From JAGVPT01 sp049578505 (GTDB taxonomy: Bacteria; Bacteroidota; Ignavibacteria; UBA10030; UBA8401), in assembly GCA_049578505.1 (NCBI GenBank), contig JBAUMC010000024.1, positions 1-64,000 of the forward strand: a stretch of DNA of 64,000 nucleotides. Reading direction: 5' to 3'. Shown in pieces: positions 26,655-34,866 of this stretch. Numbering within the stretch: the first letter of the stretch is position 1; every line of letters begins with the position of its first letter. The notes below the pieces were generated by a model. That model was not told the DNA's origin. It saw only the letters and a program-made list of their open reading frames with translations, and ran no database searches. The translations under genes were made by a program, and so were the position numbers.

Positions 26655-27220
26655 GGAAGTGTCTCAATTTCGATGACAGGCTTTTGATCGATCTACTTCT
26701 TCTTTCTCTGTTGCCAGAGAAAGAAGCAAAGAGAGCCTCTCGGAATCGGAACCCTAGCGATGCTTCCCCCCGCACAAGTCGGAGAAAACGGCTCATCGAT
26801 GGGCCAGCAAATATGAGCCGTTTTCTCATCGCACGCATTGCTCGCCTTCGCACAACGCCGCCGATTCCGAGAATTTTTCCCGGCCAGCGTTTATGATAGA
26901 TCGAAATCGTTGGGTGCGCGGGAGGGTAGGATTCAATCGAAGGGTTTTCCCGAAGGGATCCCTTTGGGACAATTTCGGCGTTAGTGCACAAGCTTGGATT
27001 GTGCAACATTTATTTGTCGCCGAAATTGATGGCATGTGTGGATGAGATTGAATCCGCGCGTTACGATTTCGACAGATTTCTCCCGCTAAAAAATAGAATA
27101 GGCGGGATGCCGTACAGCGGCATTTGGTTACTTTCTTTTGCCGAAGGCATTCCTTTGGAACTCGGAAAGAAAGTAACAATGTCAAGCTAATCGCATTATT
27201 TCTCAAAATGAGTCACTACC
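26655..27220. mobile_element. Long structured non-autonomous element, copy A (566 bp)
   Basis: Termini GGAAGTGTCTCAATTTC and, inverted, GGTAGTGACTCATTTTG are related (13 of 17). Flanks CAGTACCG (26647-26654) and CACTACCG (27221-27228) form an 8-bp target duplication with one mismatch. The inside is an ordered series of hairpins: 26699-26710/26715-26726 (12 bp), 26738-26749/26861-26872 (12 bp) enclosing 26782-26796/26813-26827 (15 bp), 26901-26910/27063-27072 enclosing 26929-26938/27046-27055, 26970-26980/27018-27028 and 26985-26991/26999-27005, then 27081-27086/27102-27107, 27107-27112/27118-27123 and 27127-27138/27166-27177. All listed stems are perfect. It is homologous to copy B in inverted orientation. 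No credible reading frame. Confidence 0.85.
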
Positions 27221-27234
27221 CACTACCGGCGTCG

Positions 27235-27263
27235 TTGGATTCCGATTCATTTTTTCGTATATT
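27235..27263 (+). promoter_or_regulatory. Promoter of typA
   Basis: TTGGAT at 27235-27240 and TATATT at 27258-27263 are exactly 17 bases apart, starting 15 bases after the right end of mobile copy A. The leader to the ATG is about 75 bases. Confidence 0.6.
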
Positions 27264-27294
27264 GAACCAGAAATTTAACGCTTCGAAACCTTTC

Positions 27295-27318
27295 AGGGGC
27301 GACTGCTACGTCGCCCCT
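27295..27318 (+). promoter_or_regulatory. GC-rich hairpin in the typA leader
   Basis: AGGGGCGAC pairs perfectly with GTCGCCCCT around a six-base loop. ATGGTTTTTAAC follows, so it is weakly terminator-like. It ends 28 bases before the typA start and could slow transcription or translation. Confidence 0.45.
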
Positions 27319-27346
27319 ATGGTTTTTAACTGCCGGTATCGAGCCC

Positions 27347-29194
27347 ATGATTCGAAGAGAAGACATTCGCAATATCGCTATTATTGCCCACGTTGACCAC
27401 GGGAAGACGACGCTCGTCGACCAACTGCTGCGGCAGACGGGTACATTCCGCGACAATCAAGTGATGGTTACGCGTGTAATGGATTCGAACGACCTCGAAA
27501 AGGAACGCGGCATCACAATTCTCGCCAAGAACACATCGGTGTTCTACCAGCCGAAAAATTCAAAAACAAAAATTAAGATCAACATCGTCGACACACCGGG
27601 ACATTCGGACTTCAGCGGCGAAGTTGAACGGACGTTGAAAATGGTGGACGGTGTTCTTTTGCTTGTCGATGCCGCCGAAGGGCCCCTCCCCGGAACCAAG
27701 TTTGTTTTGAAAAAATCTCTCGACCTCCATCTCCAGCCGATTGTTGTCATCAACAAAATCGACCGGAAGGATGCACGTCCCCACGAAGTGCTGGACGAGG
27801 TTTTCGAACTGTTTCTCTCGCTTGGCGCAACCGACAAGCAGCTCGATTTCCCGACCATCTATTCCATCTCAAAACAAGGGATAGCGAAAACGGAACTCGA
27901 TCAGGAAAGCAGCAATTTAATACCGCTTTTCGAAGCGATCATCAACAAAGTTCCTGCTCCGGAAGGGAACAGCGAAGAGCCGTTTCAAATGCTCGTGACG
28001 ACAATCGACTACAACGACTATCTCGGCAGGCTTGGCATCGGAAAAATTTCCCGCGGCACAATCAGTTTCGGCTCGCCGATGAAGATCATCCACCGTGACG
28101 GTTCTGCGGAGAACGCTCGCGTGACAAAAATCTATACCTTTGAGGGATTGAAGCGCGTCGAAACGCAGCGAGCAAGCGCCGGCGATATTATAGCGATTGC
28201 CGGAATGGAAGATGTCGATATCGGTGAAACGATTGCAGACGCCGCCGATCCCACACCGATGCCGTTCGTTGCTATCGAGGAGCCCACGATCTCCATGAAC
28301 TTTGTAGTGAACAACTCTCCGTTCGCCGGACAGGAGGGCAAGTACGTGACGACGCGGAACCTGGGAGAACGGCTCGCCCGTGAGCTTCGTTCGAACGTCA
28401 GCTTGCGTGTTGAGTTAACAGACTCGCCCGATGTATTCCGCGTGAGCGGCCGGGGCGAACTTCACCTTTCAGTGCTGATTGAAAATATGCGGCGGGAAGG
28501 GTTTGAATTGCAGGTCTCCCGTCCCGAAGTAATCTATAAAAATATTGCCGATGTACTGTGCGAGCCGATGGAACATGTCATCATCGACGTTCCCGATGAA
28601 TTCGTCGGCACAGTGATCGAAAACTTGGGACGACGCAAAGGTGAAATGAAAAACATGATCTCGTCGAACGGGAACACGCGGCTGGAATTCTTTGTCCCAT
28701 CCCGCGGCCTGATCGGTTTCCGCAATGAGTTCATGACGCAAACGAAAGGAACGGGGATTCTTCACCATAACTTTCACGGTTACGAACCGTTCAAAGGAGA
28801 ACTCGAACATAGAACAAAAGGTGCGCTCATTGCGATGGAAGCCGGAGAAGCAGTTGCATATGGTATGTGGAAATTGCAGGAACGCTCAACCTTTTTTGTC
28901 GAGCCCGGCGCGCGCGTCTATCCGGGGATGATCGTTGGCGAGAATTCGCGCGAGCACGACATGACGGTAAACGTCTGCAAATCCAAGCAGCTTAGCAATA
29001 TGCGTGCATCCGGCTCGGATGAAGCCGTGCGCCTGGAGCCGCCCAATCTTTTGACGCTCGAGCAGGCAATTGAATGGATCGGTGACGACGAATACGTCGA
29101 AGTGACGCCGAAATCTATTCGGCTCCGGAAAAAAATTCTCGGAGCCAACGAGCGGAATCGCGCGTCCAAGAAAAAGGTAGAAACCGCAGAGTAA
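27347..29194 (+). CDS. typA: Ribosome-associated translational GTPase TypA/BipA
   Basis: A 615-residue GTPase of the elongation factor family that binds ribosomes and helps subunit assembly, especially under cold or stress. G motifs are complete: AHVDHGKTTL (G1, residues 15-24), RGITI (G2), DTPGHSDF (G3), NKID (G4). The EF-G-like domains and the TypA-specific C-terminal domain (RGLIGFRNEF, TKGTG) are present. The long lysine-rich end (NERNRASKKKVETAE) is typical. It has its own promoter and a leader hairpin, and lies between two inverted copies of the long mobile element. Confidence 0.95.
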   Translation: MIRREDIRNIAIIAHVDHGKTTLVDQLLRQTGTFRDNQVMVTRVMDSNDLEKERGITILAKNTSVFYQPKNSKTKIKINIVDTPGHSDFSGEVERTLKMVDGVLLLVDAAEGPLPGTKFVLKKSLDLHLQPIVVINKIDRKDARPHEVLDEVFELFLSLGATDKQLDFPTIYSISKQGIAKTELDQESSNLIPLFEAIINKVPAPEGNSEEPFQMLVTTIDYNDYLGRLGIGKISRGTISFGSPMKIIHRDGSAENARVTKIYTFEGLKRVETQRASAGDIIAIAGMEDVDIGETIADAADPTPMPFVAIEEPTISMNFVVNNSPFAGQEGKYVTTRNLGERLARELRSNVSLRVELTDSPDVFRVSGRGELHLSVLIENMRREGFELQVSRPEVIYKNIADVLCEPMEHVIIDVPDEFVGTVIENLGRRKGEMKNMISSNGNTRLEFFVPSRGLIGFRNEFMTQTKGTGILHHNFHGYEPFKGELEHRTKGALIAMEAGEAVAYGMWKLQERSTFFVEPGARVYPGMIVGENSREHDMTVNVCKSKQLSNMRASGSDEAVRLEPPNLLTLEQAIEWIGDDEYVEVTPKSIRLRKKILGANERNRASKKKVETAE

Positions 29195-29259
29195 ACAAGG
29201 GCGCGTTTCCGCTCCCGTATGCTCAGCAAGGCGATTATCGTGTAAGATGTTCGCGCTGT

Positions 29260-29288
29260 TTGCGGTTCGTCCGCCATTCAGCTATATT
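29260..29288 (+). promoter_or_regulatory. Promoter of the SpoIIE-type phosphatase gene
   Basis: TTGCGG at 29260-29265 and TATATT at 29283-29288 are 17 bases apart. The gene start follows 38 to 62 bases later. Confidence 0.5.
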
Positions 29289-29350
29289 CCCGCAACAGAA
29301 TACTCTTCCCTTCCGTAAAGATACGGGTGAATCTAAAAACGGACAAGACC

Positions 29351-30553
29351 ATGCCACAGAAAAAATCCCCAATGAGTCTTTGGAAATCGATGGATCGGAA
29401 AGACGTCCGCCGTCTTGCGATTGCAGTTTTTTTCCTTTTCGGCACACTCGGACCGCTTACCATGTTGATGGATAATTCCATTTTGCCCGGTTCATGGTTC
29501 AGGCTGTTCTACCTTACAGTGTTAGCCGGAACGTTCTCTGCCTGTATAATTCTTTTTATAAAAAAGCCAATTCAGCTTATCGTGCTGCTCCTTCTGATCC
29601 AGGGTGCAATGTTTTCCGTGGACCGCGTTGAAGAATTTTTGTTCGGACGGGTTGAACAAAAAATGATATTGACTGCCGACCACCTTTTTACATTGACCCA
29701 GGGAGAGCTTGACCGCATTGATGTTCGGCGTCCTGTGTTCGGATTAATTGCTATCGTATTCTTGGCGACCGGTTACGCGCTTTTTATTACGGTCGTCAAC
29801 GTAGAAAACAGAAAGCGTGCACGGCTGGAAACCGAAATTGCCATTGCCCGGACAATCCAAAAATCCCTTCAGCCATCAGAGGCATTCAAGACCGATTGGT
29901 GCGAAGCGGCAGGAGCTACCGTTCCCGCGACCGAAGTCAGCGGCGATTATTTTGATATGGTAAAAATTTCTGACGATGAAACAGCTTTCGCCATCGCTGA
30001 TGTTTCAGGACACGGTGTGGGTGCAGGCATACTTTCCGCTATGACGAAAAGCGCTTTCCATGCCGAACTCCATCACACTACGACACCGGCCGACTTATTG
30101 TTCAATTTGAACAACTCCGTATACCAGGTAACGGATAAAAAAATGTTCGTCTCGTTCGCGTATCTTCTTCTTGATAGACGAACAATGACGGCGCACGTTG
30201 CAACTGCAGGACACCCTCCGATTTTTCTTGTTCGAAAATCAGACGGCGCAATCGTCGAAATTCGGACGCCGAACCTTGCCCTGGCCGTCCAACCTTCGAC
30301 AAAGTACACCGAGCAGTCGGTTCAGTTTAACCGGGGAGATGTTCTAATTCTTTATACCGACGGGATCATCGAAGCAACGAATGACAAAGCGGAACAATTT
30401 GGTACCGACCGGTTAAAAGAATTGATCAGCGACACCGAACGGGCGTCGTTGGAAGCGCTGAGCAATTCTATCATTGCGTCTGTCAGGACATTCACCGTGA
30501 ACAAGGAATTCGCAGACGACGCTACAATCGTCGCAGTCCGCGTCTTAGGATAG
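29351..30553 (+). CDS. Membrane-anchored PP2C-type (SpoIIE/RsbU) serine phosphatase
   Basis: About 400 residues. Three to four hydrophobic segments (RRLAIAVFFLFGTLGPL, LFYLTVLAGTFSACIILF, QLIVLLLLIQG, LIAIVFLATGYALFITVV) form an N-terminal membrane sensor region. A short signalling helix LETEIAIARTIQKSLQP leads to a SpoIIE/PP2C domain with VSGDYFDM, ADVSGHGVGAG, LLYTDG-type LILYTDGIIEATN and FADDATIVAVRV, so the metal-binding aspartates are present. Such enzymes usually dephosphorylate anti-sigma antagonists in partner-switching pathways; no partner kinase or STAS protein is adjacent. GTG at 29327 is an alternative start. A terminator follows. Confidence 0.87.
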   Translation: MPQKKSPMSLWKSMDRKDVRRLAIAVFFLFGTLGPLTMLMDNSILPGSWFRLFYLTVLAGTFSACIILFIKKPIQLIVLLLLIQGAMFSVDRVEEFLFGRVEQKMILTADHLFTLTQGELDRIDVRRPVFGLIAIVFLATGYALFITVVNVENRKRARLETEIAIARTIQKSLQPSEAFKTDWCEAAGATVPATEVSGDYFDMVKISDDETAFAIADVSGHGVGAGILSAMTKSAFHAELHHTTTPADLLFNLNNSVYQVTDKKMFVSFAYLLLDRRTMTAHVATAGHPPIFLVRKSDGAIVEIRTPNLALAVQPSTKYTEQSVQFNRGDVLILYTDGIIEATNDKAEQFGTDRLKELISDTERASLEALSNSIIASVRTFTVNKEFADDATIVAVRVLG

Positions 30554-30628
30554 CCGTTTCGCCCGACCTCGGGGCCACCCGTCCGGATAATCATCGGCAA
30601 AAGGTAAACTGCTGTGTTACTATAAAGA

Positions 30629-30659
30629 GGCGAGACAAAATTCTGTCCCGCCTTTTTTA
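30629..30659 (+). terminator. Terminator of the phosphatase gene, interrupted by mobile copy B
   Basis: GGCGAGACA pairs with TGTCCCGCC (one mismatch) and TTTTTTAT follows. The last bases of the T tract, TTTTTATC, are the target duplication of the long mobile element that begins at 30662. Confidence 0.8.
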
Positions 30660-30661
30660 TC

Positions 30662-31217
30662 GGTAGCGACTCATTTTGAGGTAGAAAAACGAGCATCTGA
30701 GATCTAATGGAGCCAGTGGATGTTGCTTTCTTTCCGAGTTCCCGAAGTAATGCCTTCGGCAAAAGAAAGTAGCCAAAGAAATCTCTCGTCCGAAGGACCC
30801 CTTTGGGGAAATCGTAACACACGGATTCAATCGCAACCGCACATGCCACAATTTCGGCGCAAGCAAGTCTTGAATATTTTGGTATGTATGGTCAAGTGCC
30901 GAAATTGTCCCAAAGGGATCCCTTCGGGAAAACCCCTCGATTGAATCCTTCCCGCCTGCGCACTTGACGATTTCGATTAATGATGCAAAAGCTGAATGTG
31001 CTGTATCCTCGGAATCGGTGGCAGTGCGGGCGGGGGCGATGCCCGCCTTGAGAAAACGGCTGGCATGTAACGGTGGCAAGCGGGAGCCGTTTTCTCCCGC
31101 CTGGGTGTGGGAAAGCATCGCGAGCATTCCGATTCCGAGAAGCTCTCTTTGCTTCTTTCTCTGGCTCCAGAGAAAGAAGGGTAACTTTGAGACGATCATG
31201 CAAAGTGAGTCACCACT
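30662..31217. mobile_element. Long structured non-autonomous element, copy B (556 bp) with perfect 8-bp target duplication
   Basis: Left end GGTAGCGACTCATTTTG, inverted right end AGTGGTGACTCACTTTG (13 of 17). Perfect direct repeat TTTTTATC at 30654-30661 and 31218-31225. It is the inverted homologue of copy A and keeps the same stems: a CTTTCTTT/AAAGAAAG arm near 30725-30770, GAAATCGT/ACGATTTC (30808/30968) enclosing GGATTCAATCG/CGATTGAATCC (30823/30938) and ACAATTTCGGC/GCCGAAATTGT, CTCGGAATCGG/CCGATTCCGAG (31008/31129) enclosing GAGAAAACGGCT/AGCCGTTTTCTC (31050/31085), and CTTCTTTCTCTG/CAGAGAAAGAAG (31152/31168). Loops differ between copies. No credible gene inside. Confidence 0.9.
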
Positions 31218-31232
31218 TTTTTATCTCCCACC

Positions 31233-31261
31233 TTGAATGTTAAAACAAGAAAGCTGATATT
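31233..31261 (+). promoter_or_regulatory. Possible promoter of the M28 peptidase operon
   Basis: TTGAAT at 31233-31238 and GATATT at 31256-31261 are 17 bases apart, starting 15 bases beyond the right end of mobile copy B. A strong AGGAGGAAGG ribosome site precedes the ATG at 31334. Confidence 0.45.
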
Positions 31262-31333
31262 CTCTGTCGATACGGAATCAATTGATGACATGCATACATC
31301 ATCAGCCCCTGCATATCGAACTAGGAGGAAGGA

Positions 31334-33541
31334 ATGAAGCGCGCAGTTCTTGTTTTTCTGTTTATTGTTTGTGCCGGGGCATTGTTTTCTCAAACCCAGC
31401 GTGACTGGGAAGAGAGGCTCCGTGCAATTCCGAAACCTGGCAATCTGCGGGAGTACATGAAAAAGCTCTCCGCTCGCCCGCACCACCTCGGATCGCCGTA
31501 CGACAAAGAAAACGCAGAATGGATTCTTTCGAAGTTCAAAGAATGGGGACTCGATGCACACATTGAAACATTTGACGTATTGTTTCCGACTCCAAAAGAA
31601 CGCGCAGTCGAACTCGTCGCCCCGACCAAATTTGTCGCAAAGCTGCAAGAACCGGTAATTACTCAGGACCCGACATCAAATCAACAGGATGAACAACTTC
31701 CGACGTATAATGCTTATTCAATCGACGGCGACGTTACCGCACCGCTTGTCTATGTAAACTACGGCGTCCCGGATGATTACGAGAAACTCGACCGGATGGG
31801 AATTTCCGTAAAGGGGTGCATCGTGATTTCGCGCTACGGCGGAGCGTGGCGAGGCATCAAACCGAAGGTTGCAGCAGAACATGGTGCAATCGGCTGCATT
31901 ATTTATTCCGACCCGTCCGGCGACGGCTATGCCCAGGGAGATGTTTTTCCGAAAGGTTCTTATCGTTCGGCGGATGGAGTCCAACGGGGAAGCGTAATGG
32001 ACATGCCGGTGTATCCGGGGGACCCGCTTACTCCCGGAGTAGGCGCAACGCCCGGGGCAAAACGCCTCGCGCTGAAAGATGTTCAGGTGTTTACAAAAAT
32101 TCCCGTTCTACCGATTTCCTACGCAGATGCTCAGCCGCTTCTCGCTGCATTGAGCGGACCGGTGGCGCCTGCCGAATGGCGCGGCGCACTTCCGATCACA
32201 TACCATGTCGGTCCCGGCGATGCAGTGGTCCATCTTAAAGCGGAATTCAATTGGGATCAAAAAAAGATTTATGATGTCATTGCAAAAATTCCCGGCTCTG
32301 ATTTTCCCGACGAGTGGGTGATTCGGGGAAATCATCACGATGCATGGGTGAACGGAGCCGAGGACCCTATCTCAGGACAAGTTTCTTTGCTGGAAGAAGC
32401 ACGCTCGTTTGGAGAGCTTGTTAAGCAGGGCTGGAAACCGAAGAGGACGATTCTTTATTGTGCTTGGGATGGGGAGGAAGAAGGTCTGATCGGTTCGACT
32501 GAGTGGGTAGAAACACATGCCGACGAGCTTCAACAAAAAGGAGCCGTATACCTAAACTCTGATTCAAACGGACGAGGTTACCTTTATGCGGAAGGGTCGC
32601 ACTCGCTGGAGAAATTCATCAATGCCGTGATGCGCGACATCAACGACCCTGAAAAAAACATTTCCGTCTGGAAACGTTCCTACCTGGCACAAATCGCCCA
32701 TGCCCGCACGGCGGATGACCGCAGGGAAATCAGGCAACGCGCGGATTTGAAAATAGGCGCCCTCGGCTCGGGTTCCGATTACAGTGCATTTCTTGACCAC
32801 GCCGGCATTGCCTCGCTCAATCTCGGTTTTGGAGGTGAGGACGGAGGGGGGTCTTACCATTCGGTCTACGACGATTTTTATTACTATACCCATTTTTCCG
32901 ATACAGGCTTTGTGTACGGTCGCGCGCTCGCACAGACCGCTGGCACCGCTGTCATCCGCCTGGCGGATGCAGACCTTCTCCCGTTCGGTTTTACAAATTT
33001 CTCCGAGACGATGAGAAGGTATTTGGATGAGCTGCAAAAACTTGCCAAAGGTAAACAGGACGACATTCGTGAACGCAATAAGGAAATTGAAGAAGGGGTT
33101 TTTACGGCGACAGCCGATCCTGAGTTAAAATCGGTGCCTCCCTTAACAGAGGAACTTCCGCCCTATTTAAATTTTTCCCCGTTGCAGAATGCGGTCGATT
33201 CATTGACCCGATGTGCCGAGAAGTACGACAACGCGGCGATGAATATCAAACGAGCGAAACCGACATCCTTCGAGACCGTGAATGAAAAACTTATCCAAAC
33301 CGAACGGAAGCTTACAACGGCAAATGGATTGCCCGGGAGGCCGTGGTATAGGCATCAGATTTATGCGCCCGGATTTTATACGGGATACGGCGTTAAAACA
33401 ATCCCCGCCGTCCGCGAAGCCATTGAACAGAAACAGTGGAAAAGCGCAGACGAGCAGATCGTTAAAGTCGCTGAAGTGATTGAGAGCGAAGCGGCCTTGA
33501 TCGATTCCGCGGCGGCGGAATTAGAAAAAATATCCGAATGA
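31334..33541 (+). CDS. Secreted M28 metallopeptidase (glutamate carboxypeptidase II-like)
   Basis: A 735-residue exported zinc peptidase. A signal peptide (about 1-20) is followed by a protease-associated insert (residues ~110-270), the M28 catalytic domain and a C-terminal transferrin-receptor-like helical domain. Zinc ligands are visible: NHHDAW (H335 or H334), EDP, GEEEGLIGS, and a late histidine in GGSYHSVYDD. The order matches GCPII/NAALADase-type carboxypeptidases, which release C-terminal acidic residues from small peptides. A near-perfect Shine-Dalgarno site marks the start. It overlaps the next gene by four bases (ATGA) and heads a four-gene overlapping operon. Confidence 0.9.
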   Translation: MKRAVLVFLFIVCAGALFSQTQRDWEERLRAIPKPGNLREYMKKLSARPHHLGSPYDKENAEWILSKFKEWGLDAHIETFDVLFPTPKERAVELVAPTKFVAKLQEPVITQDPTSNQQDEQLPTYNAYSIDGDVTAPLVYVNYGVPDDYEKLDRMGISVKGCIVISRYGGAWRGIKPKVAAEHGAIGCIIYSDPSGDGYAQGDVFPKGSYRSADGVQRGSVMDMPVYPGDPLTPGVGATPGAKRLALKDVQVFTKIPVLPISYADAQPLLAALSGPVAPAEWRGALPITYHVGPGDAVVHLKAEFNWDQKKIYDVIAKIPGSDFPDEWVIRGNHHDAWVNGAEDPISGQVSLLEEARSFGELVKQGWKPKRTILYCAWDGEEEGLIGSTEWVETHADELQQKGAVYLNSDSNGRGYLYAEGSHSLEKFINAVMRDINDPEKNISVWKRSYLAQIAHARTADDRREIRQRADLKIGALGSGSDYSAFLDHAGIASLNLGFGGEDGGGSYHSVYDDFYYYTHFSDTGFVYGRALAQTAGTAVIRLADADLLPFGFTNFSETMRRYLDELQKLAKGKQDDIRERNKEIEEGVFTATADPELKSVPPLTEELPPYLNFSPLQNAVDSLTRCAEKYDNAAMNIKRAKPTSFETVNEKLIQTERKLTTANGLPGRPWYRHQIYAPGFYTGYGVKTIPAVREAIEQKQWKSADEQIVKVAEVIESEAALIDSAAAELEKISE

Positions 33542-34866
33542 AAAATTTTCCCAACAATAGTTGTGCGATCGCACATAAAAGAGTATTGCTAATAACTCTT
33601 TTTGCGGCTGCCGTTTCCGCTGCCGCGTTTTCCCAACAACTGACCGCGATTAAATGCGGAAGGCTCATCGACGGCCGGTCCGACAAGCCGATTGAAAACG
33701 CAGTGATTCTTGTCGAAGGAAATACAATCAAAAATGTCGGCAGAGGTATTCCTATCCCCGGAAATGCGACCGTCATAGACCTTTCGCATGAAACCGTACT
33801 TCCCGGACTTATCGATGCGCACACCCATGTGTTGCTGCAAGGAGACATCACGGAAGAAGATTACGCGGACCAGATTTTGAAGGAGTCGATTCCGTACCGG
33901 ACTCTTCGAGCAACGGTATCGTGTAAGACGGCGCTCATGCACGGGTTTACAACGATCCGCGACCTCGAAAGCGAAGGAGCAATGTACGCCGACGTTGACT
34001 TGAAGAAAGCCATCGCCAAGGGCATCATTGACGGTCCCCGAATGTATGTCGCAACGCGGTCGATCAATACGACCGGCCATTATCCGCTGCGCAACAGCGC
34101 GTATGCATGGGAGATCACGGTGCCGAAAGGTGTGCAGGAGGTCACTGGTGCCGACGAAGCGCGGCGCGCCGTGCGCGAACAAATTTCTTACGGAGCGGAT
34201 TGGATAAAGATTTACGCAGACCGTGGCTACTATCGTCTGCCCGACGGAAGCTTTCGCGGCCTTCCGAATTTTTCTCAGGATGAGATCAACGCCATCGGCG
34301 ACGAGGTGCGATTGGAGCATAAAAAATTTGCCGCCCATGCAGTGACGCGTGACGGCATCATCTATTCTATCAATGCCGGGGCGAGTTCGATCGAGCACGG
34401 GTTTGGTATGGACGATGAGTGCATCGAACTGATGGCGGCGAAGGGTGTCTATTGGTGTCCGACAATCTATGTGAATGTGTGGGTTGCGGAAGGAAGGGCC
34501 GCCGCGGGAAATCCGATCAACAAGGCATTTAACGATGTGCTGCCGGTTATATTCGCGAAGGCGATGAAGGCCGGGGTGAAGATTGTGTTCGGCACGGACG
34601 TAGGAGGGTTCGCGTGGTCGGAGAATGAAGCGAAAGAATTTTCTTATATGGTAAAATTCGGAATGACGCCGATGCAGGCAATTAAATCAGCAACGGTTAC
34701 GGCTGCCAGCCTCCTCGACATGTCCGGCAAGCTTGGCGAAATTTCCCCCGGCGCGTTTGCCGATATCGTTGCAGTGAACGCCGACCCGCTCAAAGAAATT
34801 TCTTCCCTTGAAAAAATTTCGTTTGTCATGAAAGACGGAAAGGTGTACAAAAATAGCCCGCAATGA
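33538..34866 (+). CDS. Secreted amidohydrolase (imidazolonepropionase/prolidase-like)
   Basis: A 442-residue metal-dependent hydrolase of the amidohydrolase superfamily, with an N-terminal hydrophobic export signal (about 17-33). Metal ligands fit the binuclear type: HTH at 95-97, a probable carboxylated lysine in DWIKIYADRGY, FAAHAVT, SIEHG and the catalytic aspartate in FGTDVGG. Related enzymes hydrolyse Xaa-Pro and other dipeptides. Overlap with an upstream M28 peptidase gene suggests stepwise degradation of peptides outside the cytoplasm. It overlaps the next gene by four bases. Confidence 0.88.
   Translation: MKNFPNNSCAIAHKRVLLITLFAAAVSAAAFSQQLTAIKCGRLIDGRSDKPIENAVILVEGNTIKNVGRGIPIPGNATVIDLSHETVLPGLIDAHTHVLLQGDITEEDYADQILKESIPYRTLRATVSCKTALMHGFTTIRDLESEGAMYADVDLKKAIAKGIIDGPRMYVATRSINTTGHYPLRNSAYAWEITVPKGVQEVTGADEARRAVREQISYGADWIKIYADRGYYRLPDGSFRGLPNFSQDEINAIGDEVRLEHKKFAAHAVTRDGIIYSINAGASSIEHGFGMDDECIELMAAKGVYWCPTIYVNVWVAEGRAAAGNPINKAFNDVLPVIFAKAMKAGVKIVFGTDVGGFAWSENEAKEFSYMVKFGMTPMQAIKSATVTAASLLDMSGKLGEISPGAFADIVAVNADPLKEISSLEKISFVMKDGKVYKNSPQ

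Noticed and set aside
26620..27009. 129-residue minus-strand frame over long element copy A
   Set aside because: Same reason: the frame is a by-product of the repeat, with no ribosome site and no match in frame with copy B.
30657..31199. 180-residue minus-strand reading frame inside long element copy B
   Set aside because: It reads through the hairpin array, is not preserved as a frame in copy A, and its product is low-complexity Arg/Ser/Lys-rich without motifs.
33589..34398. 269-residue minus-strand frame opposite the amidohydrolase gene
   Set aside because: The plus-strand frame has all metal ligands and an operon context; the antisense product has no recognisable domain.
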